Source of the DNA: JBBIRW01 sp037441565
Lineage (GTDB): Bacteria > Desulfobacterota > JBBIRW01
Direction of reading: 5' to 3'
Length of the DNA stretch: 38,744 nucleotides
Assembly: GCA_037441565.1 (NCBI GenBank)
Contig: JBBIRW010000009.1
Coordinates: 1-38,744, forward strand
This document shows positions 25,881 to 34,139 of the stretch, one piece after another (position 1 is the first letter of the stretch; each line of letters begins with the position of its first letter). Below the pieces are notes generated by a model, which was not told the DNA's origin, did no database searches, and worked only from the letters and a program-made list of their open reading frames with translations. A program made the position numbers and the translations under genes.

Positions 25881-26854
25881 TGAACAGAAGGATGCTTGGA
25901 AAAAATGGTCCCATGTTGAGTGAGATTGGATTTGGTGCATGGGCAATTGGTGGTTCGTGGGGGTATGGATGGGGACCTGTTGATGACAGTGAATCCATAA
26001 GGGCAATCCAAAGAGCTGTTGATCTGGGGATAAACTGGATTGATACTGCAGCTGTTTACGGACTTGGGCATTCAGAAGAGGTCGTTGGAAGGGCAGTGAA
26101 GGGGAGGAGGGAAAAGGTCTTTATTGCAACGAAATGCGGACTTGTATGGGATAGGAGAGGTGTTGTCAGAAACAATCTGAAGTCGGAGAGCATAAGGCGC
26201 GAGTGTGAGGCAAGCCTGAGAAGACTCCAGACTGATTACATAGACCTTTACCAGATACACTGGCCTGATCCCTCCACACCTGTTGAAGATGCATGGGAAA
26301 CACTTGTGAGACTTAAAGAGGCAGGAAAAGCAAGGTATATTGGTGTTTCAAATTTCGATGTGGATCTTCTTAAAAGGTGTATGATGATCTCGCATGTGCA
26401 GTCGCTTCAGCCGCCCTACAGTATGATTATGAGAAAGGTGGAGAAGGAGATCCTTCCGTTTTGCAGAGAAAATGGAATAGGTGTAGTTGTATACAGCCCA
26501 CTCCAATCCGGTCTTCTTACAGGAAAATTCGATATAAAAAGACTTGCTCCGGATGACTGGAGGAGAAAGAGCCCTATGTTCAGGGAACCGTTTCTCTCAA
26601 AGGCGCTGGGATTCGTGGAAAGAATAAGACCCGTCTCTGAGAAATATGGAAAGAGTATGCTCCAGTTTGCCATTTCCTGGGCTCTCATGCATCCTTCCGT
26701 TACTTCTGCTATTGTGGGGGCAAGGAATGTCGAACAGATAGAGGAGATTGCTGGAGGTTCTGGAATCACTATTAGTGAAGATGATATGGAGTTCATAGAT
26801 CAGATCTACAGGGAAACATTTAAATCCCCTGCATTGATACCTGACCCTTACTAA
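25880..26854 (+). CDS. aldo/keto reductase
   Basis: A 324-residue NADPH-type oxidoreductase of the TIM-barrel aldo/keto reductase family. Catalytic residues are visible: D55 and Y60 in IDTAAVYGLG, K85 in FIATKCGL, H127 in YQIHWPDP. The cofactor region SAIVGARNVEQIEE is near the end. It is translationally coupled to the QueG-like gene. The pair may act in one redox step, but no substrate is evident. The stop overlaps the purD stop on the other strand by four bases. Confidence 0.9.
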   Translation: MNRRMLGKNGPMLSEIGFGAWAIGGSWGYGWGPVDDSESIRAIQRAVDLGINWIDTAAVYGLGHSEEVVGRAVKGRREKVFIATKCGLVWDRRGVVRNNLKSESIRRECEASLRRLQTDYIDLYQIHWPDPSTPVEDAWETLVRLKEAGKARYIGVSNFDVDLLKRCMMISHVQSLQPPYSMIMRKVEKEILPFCRENGIGVVVYSPLQSGLLTGKFDIKRLAPDDWRRKSPMFREPFLSKALGFVERIRPVSEKYGKSMLQFAISWALMHPSVTSAIVGARNVEQIEEIAGGSGITISEDDMEFIDQIYRETFKSPALIPDPY

Positions 26855-28164
26855 TAGATAAACCCTATGTCCTTCCTGTATCTCATCCCCTCAAAATGGA
26901 TCTTTTTTATCTCTTCATAGGCAACATCCCTTGCTTCTGCCAGTGTTTGTCCTTTTCCTACCACATGCAGCACCCTACCTCCACTTGTAACAAGCCCTTT
27001 TTCAGGATGGTAAGAGACACCGGCAAAAAATATCTTGCATTTCTCAGGGTTTATACTATCAAGCCCTGCTATGGGATAGCCAATACCATACCTTCCAGGA
27101 TATCCTGGATACCACCCCTTGCTCTTTCCTTCCTTGGTGATCTGTTTTGTTCTTCCTGCTGCAGCCACCACATCACAGAAATATTCTCTGCTCCATTGAA
27201 CATCCAGTCCTCCGAGTTTTCCTTCCACTATGGCAATGGATATCTCTGATATAGGTGTTTTAAGCCTTGGCAATATAACCTCAGCCTCAGGGTCTCCGTG
27301 GCGAACATTCACCTCAAGAACATGTGGGATCCCATCCACAATAATAAGACCCAGGTATAAAATACCCTTATAGAGTATCCCCCTTCTTTCCCTGAACCCA
27401 TTAATAAGCGGTTTTGCCACTATTGATGTTACCTTTTCTGTAAGTTCAGCCCCTTCCATGGGATGTGGGGAATAAGCCCCCATCCCTCCCGTATTTGGAC
27501 CCTGGTCGCCATCATATGCCCTTTTGAAATCCTGGGCCACAGGCATGGGAACGAGATGATAACCATCAGTGAAGTAGAAGAAAGAGAGCTCTCTTCCATA
27601 AAGCCTCTTTTCTATGACCACCCTGTCACCTCCCCAGTTGCCAAGTGCCTGCTGTTCAAAAACGGTGTCTATTGCGTTTAAGGCATCATCCACATCCGAA
27701 CAGACAATTGATCCCTTCCCCTGCGCAAGCCCATCAGCCTTTACAACAACCTGATATCCAACCCTTCTTACATAATCCTTTGCATCCTCTGGGTCGTCAA
27801 ATATCTCAAATTCCGCTACTGGTATGCCGAGTTCCCTGCAGAGCAACTTTGTGTATGCCTTGCTCGACTCCAGTATGCTTGCCTCCTTTGTCGGTCCAAC
27901 AATGGGGAGCTTTTCTTCATTAAATAGATTAACGGTTCCCTCGGAAAGATAGCTCTCCGGTCCCACAAAGGCGAGATCGATCCTCTCATCCTTTGCAAAT
28001 TGAAGGATCTCCAGTGGTGATTTAATAGAAACGCACCTTATTCCATCCCTTTTTATCCCCTCATTTCCAGGTATGCATATGACCTCTTTTACATTTGGAT
28101 CATTTTTAAAGCACCATGCAATTGCATGACCCCTTCCTCCGCTATCAATAACAAGAACCTTCAT
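26851..28164 (-). CDS. purD: phosphoribosylamine-glycine ligase
   Basis: ATP-grasp enzyme of purine synthesis step two, 437 residues. It joins phosphoribosylamine and glycine using ATP. Diagnostic parts: the N-terminal VLVIDSGGRGHAIAW, LAFVGPESYLSEG, KADGLAQGKGSIV, GPNTGGMGAYSP, and LEVNVRHGDPEAEVILPRL near the metal site. The usual REH of GGREHA is RGH here. AAAGGAGG precedes the ATG. A candidate TTGCAT-17-TAAAAT promoter is seen about 40 bases upstream of it. No purine riboswitch was found. It is a single-gene unit converging with the aldo/keto reductase gene. Confidence 0.93.
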   Translation of the reverse strand: MKVLVIDSGGRGHAIAWCFKNDPNVKEVICIPGNEGIKRDGIRCVSIKSPLEILQFAKDERIDLAFVGPESYLSEGTVNLFNEEKLPIVGPTKEASILESSKAYTKLLCRELGIPVAEFEIFDDPEDAKDYVRRVGYQVVVKADGLAQGKGSIVCSDVDDALNAIDTVFEQQALGNWGGDRVVIEKRLYGRELSFFYFTDGYHLVPMPVAQDFKRAYDGDQGPNTGGMGAYSPHPMEGAELTEKVTSIVAKPLINGFRERRGILYKGILYLGLIIVDGIPHVLEVNVRHGDPEAEVILPRLKTPISEISIAIVEGKLGGLDVQWSREYFCDVVAAAGRTKQITKEGKSKGWYPGYPGRYGIGYPIAGLDSINPEKCKIFFAGVSYHPEKGLVTSGGRVLHVVGKGQTLAEARDVAYEEIKKIHFEGMRYRKDIGFIY

Positions 28165-28251
28165 GTAATCCTCCTTTCCTTCATCAGGACTATTTAGGGA
28201 TTTTATGTATGATGGAAGAATTATGCAATACTTTAAGCCAGTGATCCTTTG

Positions 28252-28280
28252 TTGAAGTCCGAAAGGATTTACCTTATCAT
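28252..28280 (+). promoter_or_regulatory. candidate promoter of the Hsp20-like/archaemetzincin pair
   Basis: TTGAAG at 28252-28257, a 17-base spacer and TATCAT at 28275-28280. A start point near 28287 leaves a short leader with GGAGGGA before the ATG at 28311. Both boxes match at 4-5 of 6 positions. Confidence 0.5.
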
Positions 28281-28310
28281 TTTATAAAAAAATATGGAGG
28301 GATATTTAAT

Positions 28311-28553
28311 ATGGCCTTTGAGGAGTGGTATGATCTATTCAATTTCAGATTTGGCCCATTGAGGATGGGATTTGGGGCACCTTTTCGCCCCTGTAGGATA
28401 AACTATTCGCGCACAAAGGATACCCATATATTAAGATTAAAGCTCGATCCAGAACCGAAGAAGGAGGATATAAAGGTGAGATTTCTGAAAGGTGGTATTC
28501 TTGAGATCGAATGGCCAAGGATCACCGAAGGTGAAGAGATCGAGATAGAATAA
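28311..28553 (+). CDS. minimal Hsp20-like (alpha-crystallin/CS-fold) protein
   Basis: Encodes only 80 residues. DTHILRLKLDPEPKKEDIKV and GGILEIEWPR match the central strands of small heat-shock proteins, and the usual GVLTI element is represented by GGILEIEW. The N-terminal arm (MAFEEWYDLFNFRFGPLRM) is amphipathic and aromatic. The C-terminal IxI extension common in sHsps is missing; the protein ends in GEEIEIE. It is shorter than typical Hsp20 (about 140), so it may be a CS-type co-factor or an intrinsically small chaperone. It is separated by one base from the archaemetzincin gene. Confidence 0.72.
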   Translation: MAFEEWYDLFNFRFGPLRMGFGAPFRPCRINYSRTKDTHILRLKLDPEPKKEDIKVRFLKGGILEIEWPRITEGEEIEIE

Positions 28554-28554
28554 C

Positions 28555-29082
28555 ATGACAATAGCAATAGTTCCCATGGGATATATAGGGGAGGATACGC
28601 TCGATTTTTTAAAAAATAACCTTCAGATACTTCTGGGAAGGGAGATACAGATTGAAAGAGAGGAAAGGATCCCTGAATTTGCATTTAATATGAAGAGGAA
28701 TCAATATTTCTCAACCCTGATCCTTAGGTCAATTATGGAAAATATGGATTATATGGGATATGAAAGGGTTCTTGCAGTTGTGGATCAGGACCTTTATGTT
28801 CCCTGGCTTAACTTTGTATTCGGTGAAGCGGGAGAGAGGGTGGCGATAATTTCGACATTCCGTTTGAGCCGGGAATTTTATGGACTTGAGCCCGACAGGA
28901 AAATATTTCTAAAGAGGCTTCTTACCGAGGCTGTTCATGAACTGGGCCATACTTATGGTCTTATTCACTGCAGGAATGCTAACTGTGTTATGTTTTTCTC
29001 AAACAGTATCATTGATACGGACAGGAAGGGTTATAAATTCTGCAGCAGCTGCAGGGAGAAAATCTCTCATGAGATTCGTTGA
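28555..29082 (+). CDS. amzA: archaemetzincin, zinc metalloprotease
   Basis: A 175-residue metallopeptidase of family M54. The signature HELGHTYGLIHC (H128, E129, H132, H138) and CVMFFSN with the methionine turn M146, then KFCSSC (C163, C166), give the three-histidine catalytic zinc and the four-cysteine second zinc site characteristic of the family. Archaemetzincins are common in archaea and sporadic in bacteria; their substrates are unknown. It is cotranscribed with the Hsp20-like gene and its last 16 bases overlap the end of the convergent CoA ligase gene. Confidence 0.9.
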   Translation: MTIAIVPMGYIGEDTLDFLKNNLQILLGREIQIEREERIPEFAFNMKRNQYFSTLILRSIMENMDYMGYERVLAVVDQDLYVPWLNFVFGEAGERVAIISTFRLSREFYGLEPDRKIFLKRLLTEAVHELGHTYGLIHCRNANCVMFFSNSIIDTDRKGYKFCSSCREKISHEIR

Positions 29083-30722
29083 TCCTTTTGAAGCTTTCTC
29101 CTTTCCTCCTCCCTTATTTCCCTTCTGAGAAGCTTTCCAACCTTTGATTTCGGAAGCATATCCCTGAATTCTATGTAGTGTGGCACCTTATAGGGTGCAA
29201 GCCTCTCCCTACACCATCTTATAAGATCAATACTTCCAACACCCCTTGCATCCTCTTTAAGAACAACTATTGCCTTTATCCTTTCACCCACATTGCTGTC
29301 AGGAACACCAACGACGCATGCACCTATCACGGTTGGGTGGTCCTGAAGAACTGCTTCAATCTCAGATGCAGATATCCTGTATCCTTTATATTTGATGATA
29401 TCTGCTACCCTTTCGATAAACTTGATTTCACCATCAGGTGTAAATCTTACAAAATCTCCCATCCTGTAATAGATCTCACCGCCTATGTTTATATATGAAC
29501 TGGCTGTTTCTTCGGGTCTTCTCCAGTATTCCTTAACAGTGTATTTTGAGGTAACAAGAAGTTCACCTGTTTCTCCAGTCTGGAGAATTTTGAGTGAATC
29601 GTAATCGGCAACAAGACACTTCCTTGAGCTCAGAGGAACTCCAACCGTATCAGGACCTGGCTCTCTGTAAAGCGGACTGTATGAAACATGTCCAACCTCC
29701 GTTGATCCATATACTTGATAGATGAGAATACCAAACCTCCTCTTCCAGCTGTTAAATACCTCGGATGGTAGCACATCGCCACCACAGTAACAGTATTTCA
29801 GCGAGCTTAAATCATAATGATCAAGTCGGTCATTCTCCAGTATCATCCTGTAAAGTGCAGGCACACCGAGCATCCATCCAGCCTTATATTTCTGTATCGC
29901 ATGAAGGAATGGATCGATTTCCGGAACAGGCATAAGAACTACCGTATTTCCGAGATTGAGTCCAAAAGCGATGAGATAGCCCTTTGCCATTATATGGAAG
30001 AGGGGGTTCATAACTATAATTGTTTCCTTCCCTTCCTGCATATAGCCTGAAAGGATCTCTTCCATTATATCCCTGATATATGAGACCTCCCCCATATGAT
30101 TCCCTGGAACTCCTTTTGGAAAACCTGTTGTTCCACCTGTGTACATGATATAGGCAAGATCCTTCCATGCATCCACCTTTATATTTGAAAGGGATGGTCT
30201 GCCTTCCTCAATAAGGTGTCTGAATTGATATATTTTGCTCCCCCCTTTTACCTTTCCGCTCGGTATTTTATCCAGTAGATATCCGATCGATCTCTTCCAG
30301 AAAGGAAGCATATCCACAAAATTCGTGACTATAATCATTTTGAGAGGTGTTCTTTCCACGATATCCTTTATGTAAACAAAATTTGTATCCATACAGATAA
30401 CAGTCTCTATCTCCGCATCCCTTACAATGTATTCAATTTCATAGGATGTGTATATGGGAGAAATGGGAACGACTGTAGCACCGATTTTGTTTATTGCATA
30501 GTTTGCTATAATCCACTGCGGTGTATTATAGAGATAAAGGAGAATCTTATCACCAGGGTTCACCCCATATTTAAGAAGTCCTGATGCAAACCTGTTGGTA
30601 AGTTCCCTGAGTGTTCCATAGCTGTATCTCTTACCAAGATAGATGATCGCTGTCTTATCAGGATATCTGTTGGAAATTTCTTCAAATTGCGTATAGCAGA
30701 GCTCATCACTGTAGGTTCTCAT
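29067..30722 (-). CDS. AMP-dependent acid-CoA ligase
   Basis: A 551-residue acyl-adenylate-forming enzyme. The phosphate loop YTGGTTGFPKG lies near residue 190, YGSTEVGH in the middle, and the hinge and C-domain carry GDFVRFTPDGEIKFIERVAD, IKYKGYRISASEIEAVL and the catalytic lysine in PKSKVGKLLRRE. All motifs are intact, unlike the PaaK-like protein of the first Liv operon. It is the last gene of the second Liv operon, 11 bases after livF, and probably converts the imported acid to its CoA ester. Size fits medium-chain or aromatic acid ligases; the exact acid is unknown. Confidence 0.9.
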   Translation of the reverse strand: MRTYSDELCYTQFEEISNRYPDKTAIIYLGKRYSYGTLRELTNRFASGLLKYGVNPGDKILLYLYNTPQWIIANYAINKIGATVVPISPIYTSYEIEYIVRDAEIETVICMDTNFVYIKDIVERTPLKMIIVTNFVDMLPFWKRSIGYLLDKIPSGKVKGGSKIYQFRHLIEEGRPSLSNIKVDAWKDLAYIMYTGGTTGFPKGVPGNHMGEVSYIRDIMEEILSGYMQEGKETIIVMNPLFHIMAKGYLIAFGLNLGNTVVLMPVPEIDPFLHAIQKYKAGWMLGVPALYRMILENDRLDHYDLSSLKYCYCGGDVLPSEVFNSWKRRFGILIYQVYGSTEVGHVSYSPLYREPGPDTVGVPLSSRKCLVADYDSLKILQTGETGELLVTSKYTVKEYWRRPEETASSYINIGGEIYYRMGDFVRFTPDGEIKFIERVADIIKYKGYRISASEIEAVLQDHPTVIGACVVGVPDSNVGERIKAIVVLKEDARGVGSIDLIRWCRERLAPYKVPHYIEFRDMLPKSKVGKLLRREIREEERRKLQKDQRIS

Positions 30723-30733
30723 CTTCCCTTTCC

Positions 30734-31480
30734 CTAAACACCAAAATATGCAGACTTAACATCAGGATTATCAAGGAGCTCATCCCTTTTTCCTTCAAGA
30801 ACCTTTGATCCATTCTCCAGTATATAGCCATAATCTATAACAGGCATAACAGGGCGTGCATACTGTTCTGTTACTATTATTGTGATTCCTTTTGTGTTCC
30901 TTATTTCCTTAATTGCATTTACAACAACCTTCTGATATGCAGGGCTCAATCCAAGAAGTGGTTCATCAAGAAGAAGTAGCCTTGGGTTTGCCATCAGTGC
31001 CCTCCCTATGGCAAGCATCTGCTGCTCCCCTCCGCTGAGAAATCCTGCACGCCTTCCTATATGCTCCTTGAGTCTCGGGAATATATGAAAAACATAATCG
31101 AGTGTTTCCTTAGCCTTTTTACTGGTTGAAAGATAGGCCCCAATCTTGAGGTTCTCAAGGACCGTGCTCTCAGGAAAAACCCTCCTTCTTTCAGGACAGA
31201 GCACGATTCCCATCCTTGCCCTTTCATGTGGTTTGAGATTTATTATGTCTTCTCCTTCAAAATATATGGCTCCTGCTGTGCATATCCTTTCTCCTCCCTT
31301 CATCTCTTCCTTCTTTGCAATATCCATTATTATTCCAGAAATTGTATACATCAGTGTGCTTTTTCCCGCACTGTTCGAGCCAAATATACCCACGATCTGC
31401 TTTTCTTCGCATTTTATGGAAATGTTGTTAAGGGCCAGCATATTTTCGTAGAATACCATCAGTTCTTTTACTTCAAGCAT
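30734..31480 (-). CDS. livF: Liv-type ABC transporter ATP-binding protein (LivF-like)
   Basis: A 248-residue ATPase. Walker A GSNSAGKSTL (N-S replaces the usual N-G), Q-loop variant GIVLCPERRRVFPESTVLENL, signature LSGGEQQMLAIGRALM, Walker B LLLLDEPLLGLSP and H-loop variant VTEQYARPVM. An inserted charged segment, DIAKKEEMKGGERI, follows the first helix. It starts one base after the livG stop, in the order K-H-M-G-F-ligase of the second operon. Confidence 0.92.
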   Translation of the reverse strand: MLEVKELMVFYENMLALNNISIKCEEKQIVGIFGSNSAGKSTLMYTISGIIMDIAKKEEMKGGERICTAGAIYFEGEDIINLKPHERARMGIVLCPERRRVFPESTVLENLKIGAYLSTSKKAKETLDYVFHIFPRLKEHIGRRAGFLSGGEQQMLAIGRALMANPRLLLLDEPLLGLSPAYQKVVVNAIKEIRNTKGITIIVTEQYARPVMPVIDYGYILENGSKVLEGKRDELLDNPDVKSAYFGV

Positions 31481-31481
31481 G

Positions 31482-32246
31482 CTAATCCTCTGTCCCGAGA
31501 TATGCCTCCTTTACTCTACTGTCCTCAATCACTGCATAAGGGAGTCCTTCTGCTATCTTCTCACCGAAATTGAGCGCCATGATTCTATCAGCAACCCTGA
31601 AGAGTTCTCTCAATCTGTGCTCAACCATCACGATCGTGATCCCATCCATGTGCATCTTCTCGATAAGGGGGATCATGCTTGCAATTTCACTCATACTCAA
31701 CCCCGAGAATATCTCATCACAGATAATTACCTCCGGCTTCATGGCGATGCATCTTGCAAGCTCCAGCCTCTTCTGATAACCGGATGGGAGCGCAGCAGCA
31801 AGTTTGAAAGGAACCCTTGAGTCCCTTTCAAAGCCCACTTCTTCAAGGATATCGACAGCGACGGTATCCCTGTTTCCATACCTCCCTGCTCCCCTCCATC
31901 CACCGATACTCCTTGCCCTCGAGGAGAAAAGCGGTATGATGAGATTTTTAAAAGCGGGAAGTGTAAAAAATGGTCTTGTTATCTGGAATGTCCTTGCGAT
32001 GCCCAGGTGAGAGATTCTGTGTGGAGGAAGTGCTGTGATCTCCCTATCTTTAAAGAAGATCCTCCCGGAATCGGGTTTTATGAACCCTGTAATGCAGTTA
32101 ATCAGTGTTGTTTTTCCAGAACCATTTGGACCAATGATACCGAATATCTCCCCTCTTTTTACATCAAAACTCACATCGGAAAGCACCTTAAGGCCACCAA
32201 AGGATTTGCTTAGGGATCGAACAGAAAGTATGACTTCCCCGTTCAT
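31482..32246 (-). CDS. livG: Liv-type ABC transporter ATP-binding protein (LivG-like)
   Basis: A 254-residue ATPase with Walker A GPNGSGKTTL, the LivG-type GIARTFQITRPFFTLPAFKN, signature variant LPSGYQKRLELARCIA, Walker B VIICDEIFSGLS and H-loop VEHRLRELF. The first Walker B acidic pair reads DE, as in other LivG proteins, although the rest of the motif (EIFSG) is less common. It overlaps livM by 4 bases. It pairs with the LivF above to drive the second importer. Confidence 0.92.
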   Translation of the reverse strand: MNGEVILSVRSLSKSFGGLKVLSDVSFDVKRGEIFGIIGPNGSGKTTLINCITGFIKPDSGRIFFKDREITALPPHRISHLGIARTFQITRPFFTLPAFKNLIIPLFSSRARSIGGWRGAGRYGNRDTVAVDILEEVGFERDSRVPFKLAAALPSGYQKRLELARCIAMKPEVIICDEIFSGLSMSEIASMIPLIEKMHMDGITIVMVEHRLRELFRVADRIMALNFGEKIAEGLPYAVIEDSRVKEAYLGTED

Positions 32247-33253
32247 ATCTTAACCCATCTTTCAAACTGGTGATATTTTCTCTGAAGGTAAACAACTATG
32301 CCTTCGCTCTTTAAAACTATGAATGCGGTAAGGATGATGCTATAAATTACGATTCTAAATGTTCCGAAGAATCTCAAGAACTCTGAAAGTGGAACCAGGA
32401 TGAAACTACCAATCACCGATCCAGTAAAGATACCACCACCTCCGATTACTGTTGCAGCAATAGGGATGATGGAAAAATCAAGTGCAAAGAGTGAAATACC
32501 TGCCCACATGTAGAGATGTGCAATGTATGCACCTGAAAAACATCCTATAAGGGAAGCAATGAATACAGAAAGAAGCTTCATTAGAGTAATATTTATGCCA
32601 GATGCCCTTACAGACTGATCGTTGTCCTTAATACCCTTGAGCACAAGCCCTATGTCTTCCCTCATGAATCTTCTCATGAAGAAGAGAATAAGGATTGTGA
32701 TGATGATGATTGTGTATTGCTCCGTCCATGGGTCAGGAAAACTCTGAAGGCCTGTGATCCCATTTGTTCCACCAAGGATGTCCAGTGCCTCTATAATTCT
32801 TGTAAAGAGTAGCGGATACATCAGCGTTACTATTGCGAAATAAACACCCTTCAGGGGAAGGCATGGGAATATAAGCAATGTTGAAAACACTGCCCCCGTT
32901 ATCGATGCGAGCGGAATTGAAATATAGAAGGGGAGGGAGAAGTATATATTGAAGATTGCTGAAAAATAACCACCTATTCCTATAAAAAATGAGCCACCCA
33001 GACATACAAGACCAACACAGTTTGCAAGGAAATCGAAAGAGATGGAAAGGAGTGCATAGACACACATTATATTTACAACCCTCTTCCAGTAAGGGGCAAA
33101 CTCAAGGAGGATGGGAAGGGAAAGGAGCAGAATGATAAATGTAAGTGGAGGACCTATTAAATAAAGCATATCGGATAAGCTGGAGATCGCATAGATCCCT
33201 TCTGTTCTTACCTTAACACCCCTGTCTATCCTCTCCCTTCTTATGGCGACCAT
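32243..33253 (-). CDS. livM: Liv-type ABC transporter permease (LivM-like)
   Basis: A 336-residue membrane subunit from the ATG at 33253, which follows GTGAGG at suitable distance and lies 10 bases after the livH stop. A TTG 45 bases further upstream would overlap livH and is not chosen. LivM features: an amphipathic leader, ALLSISFDFLANCVGLVCLG, in which the usual GHGAFF is replaced by GGSFFIG, and a coupling loop with GLVLKGIKDNDQSVRASGIN and AATVIGGGGIFTGSVIGSFI. Confidence 0.88.
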   Translation of the reverse strand: MVAIRRERIDRGVKVRTEGIYAISSLSDMLYLIGPPLTFIILLLSLPILLEFAPYWKRVVNIMCVYALLSISFDFLANCVGLVCLGGSFFIGIGGYFSAIFNIYFSLPFYISIPLASITGAVFSTLLIFPCLPLKGVYFAIVTLMYPLLFTRIIEALDILGGTNGITGLQSFPDPWTEQYTIIIITILILFFMRRFMREDIGLVLKGIKDNDQSVRASGINITLMKLLSVFIASLIGCFSGAYIAHLYMWAGISLFALDFSIIPIAATVIGGGGIFTGSVIGSFILVPLSEFLRFFGTFRIVIYSIILTAFIVLKSEGIVVYLQRKYHQFERWVKI

Positions 33254-33263
33254 GGTATAAACC

Positions 33264-34130
33264 TCACACCCTCTCCTCGAGTTCCTTCTGTTTTCCAAAA
33301 AGCCCTGAAGGTTTTATTATGAGGGTTATAATGATTGCAAAGAGGGCAACTACCATCTGGAAATGCGATGAGAGGAATCTCTCGGTAAGGATCTGGGCAT
33401 ATCCAATAAGAAAGGAAGCAATCAATGTTCCAGCCCAGCTTCCAAGGCCTCCCACAATACATACAGCAATTGAGGAGATAAGAACGTTGTACCCTGCCTC
33501 AACAACTATATTTCCAAGCGGGAGAATTAGAACAGCAGAAAATCCTGCAAGGGCAGAGCCAAGGGCCAGGGATAAAGAGGCAACAAGGTCTGAGTCGATA
33601 CCCAGCATCATGGAAGCCCTCTCATCCTGTGCAATCCCCCTGAGTGCCAGTCCAAGCTTTGTATATTTCGTAAAGATGTAGAGCGAGAGATATGTAAACA
33701 ACGCGAGGGCACAGATCAGGAGTCTCTGATAGTCAACAGGGACATCAAAGATCATCAGGGAACCACTGACAAAAGGCGGAAGGGAATGAACTGCGCCTCT
33801 TAAACCTCCCCATCTGAGCCCCTCAATTATTGCAAGGGCAATCGCATATGTTGCAATTATTTCTGATATTTCCATACCCCTTATCCTTTTAAGGATAAGG
33901 TTGTAGATCAGTAGACCTGCAATTGCTGTAATGAGGATACTAAGGAGTATGGAGGGCAGATATCCAAGTAGCAATCTGTTCATAAAAAGCCAGGTTGCAT
34001 ATCCGGTAAGGATGAAGAGCGAGCCGTGGGCAAAGTTGGGAAGCCTGCTTATGCTGTATGTAAGGGCAAATCCCAGCGAGAGGAGGGAAAGTATAATACT
34101 ATTTATCGTCCCATAGATGATTATTTCCAA
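33264..34130 (-). CDS. livH: Liv-type ABC transporter permease (LivH-like)
   Basis: A 288-residue membrane protein. SISRLPNFAHGSLFILTGYA is the LivH hallmark, and TKLGLALRGIAQDERASMML with VGGLGSWAGTLIASFLIG forms the coupling region and last segments. It starts 9 bases after the binding-protein gene and forms a heterodimer with LivM. Confidence 0.92.
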   Translation of the reverse strand: MEIIIYGTINSIILSLLSLGFALTYSISRLPNFAHGSLFILTGYATWLFMNRLLLGYLPSILLSILITAIAGLLIYNLILKRIRGMEISEIIATYAIALAIIEGLRWGGLRGAVHSLPPFVSGSLMIFDVPVDYQRLLICALALFTYLSLYIFTKYTKLGLALRGIAQDERASMMLGIDSDLVASLSLALGSALAGFSAVLILPLGNIVVEAGYNVLISSIAVCIVGGLGSWAGTLIASFLIGYAQILTERFLSSHFQMVVALFAIIITLIIKPSGLFGKQKELEERV

Positions 34131-34139
34131 TACTCCCCC

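Noticed and set aside
28165..28310. Possible purine riboswitch upstream of purD
   Set aside because: No conserved junction or three-way pairing recognisable; only ordinary promoter-like sequence and a ribosome site.
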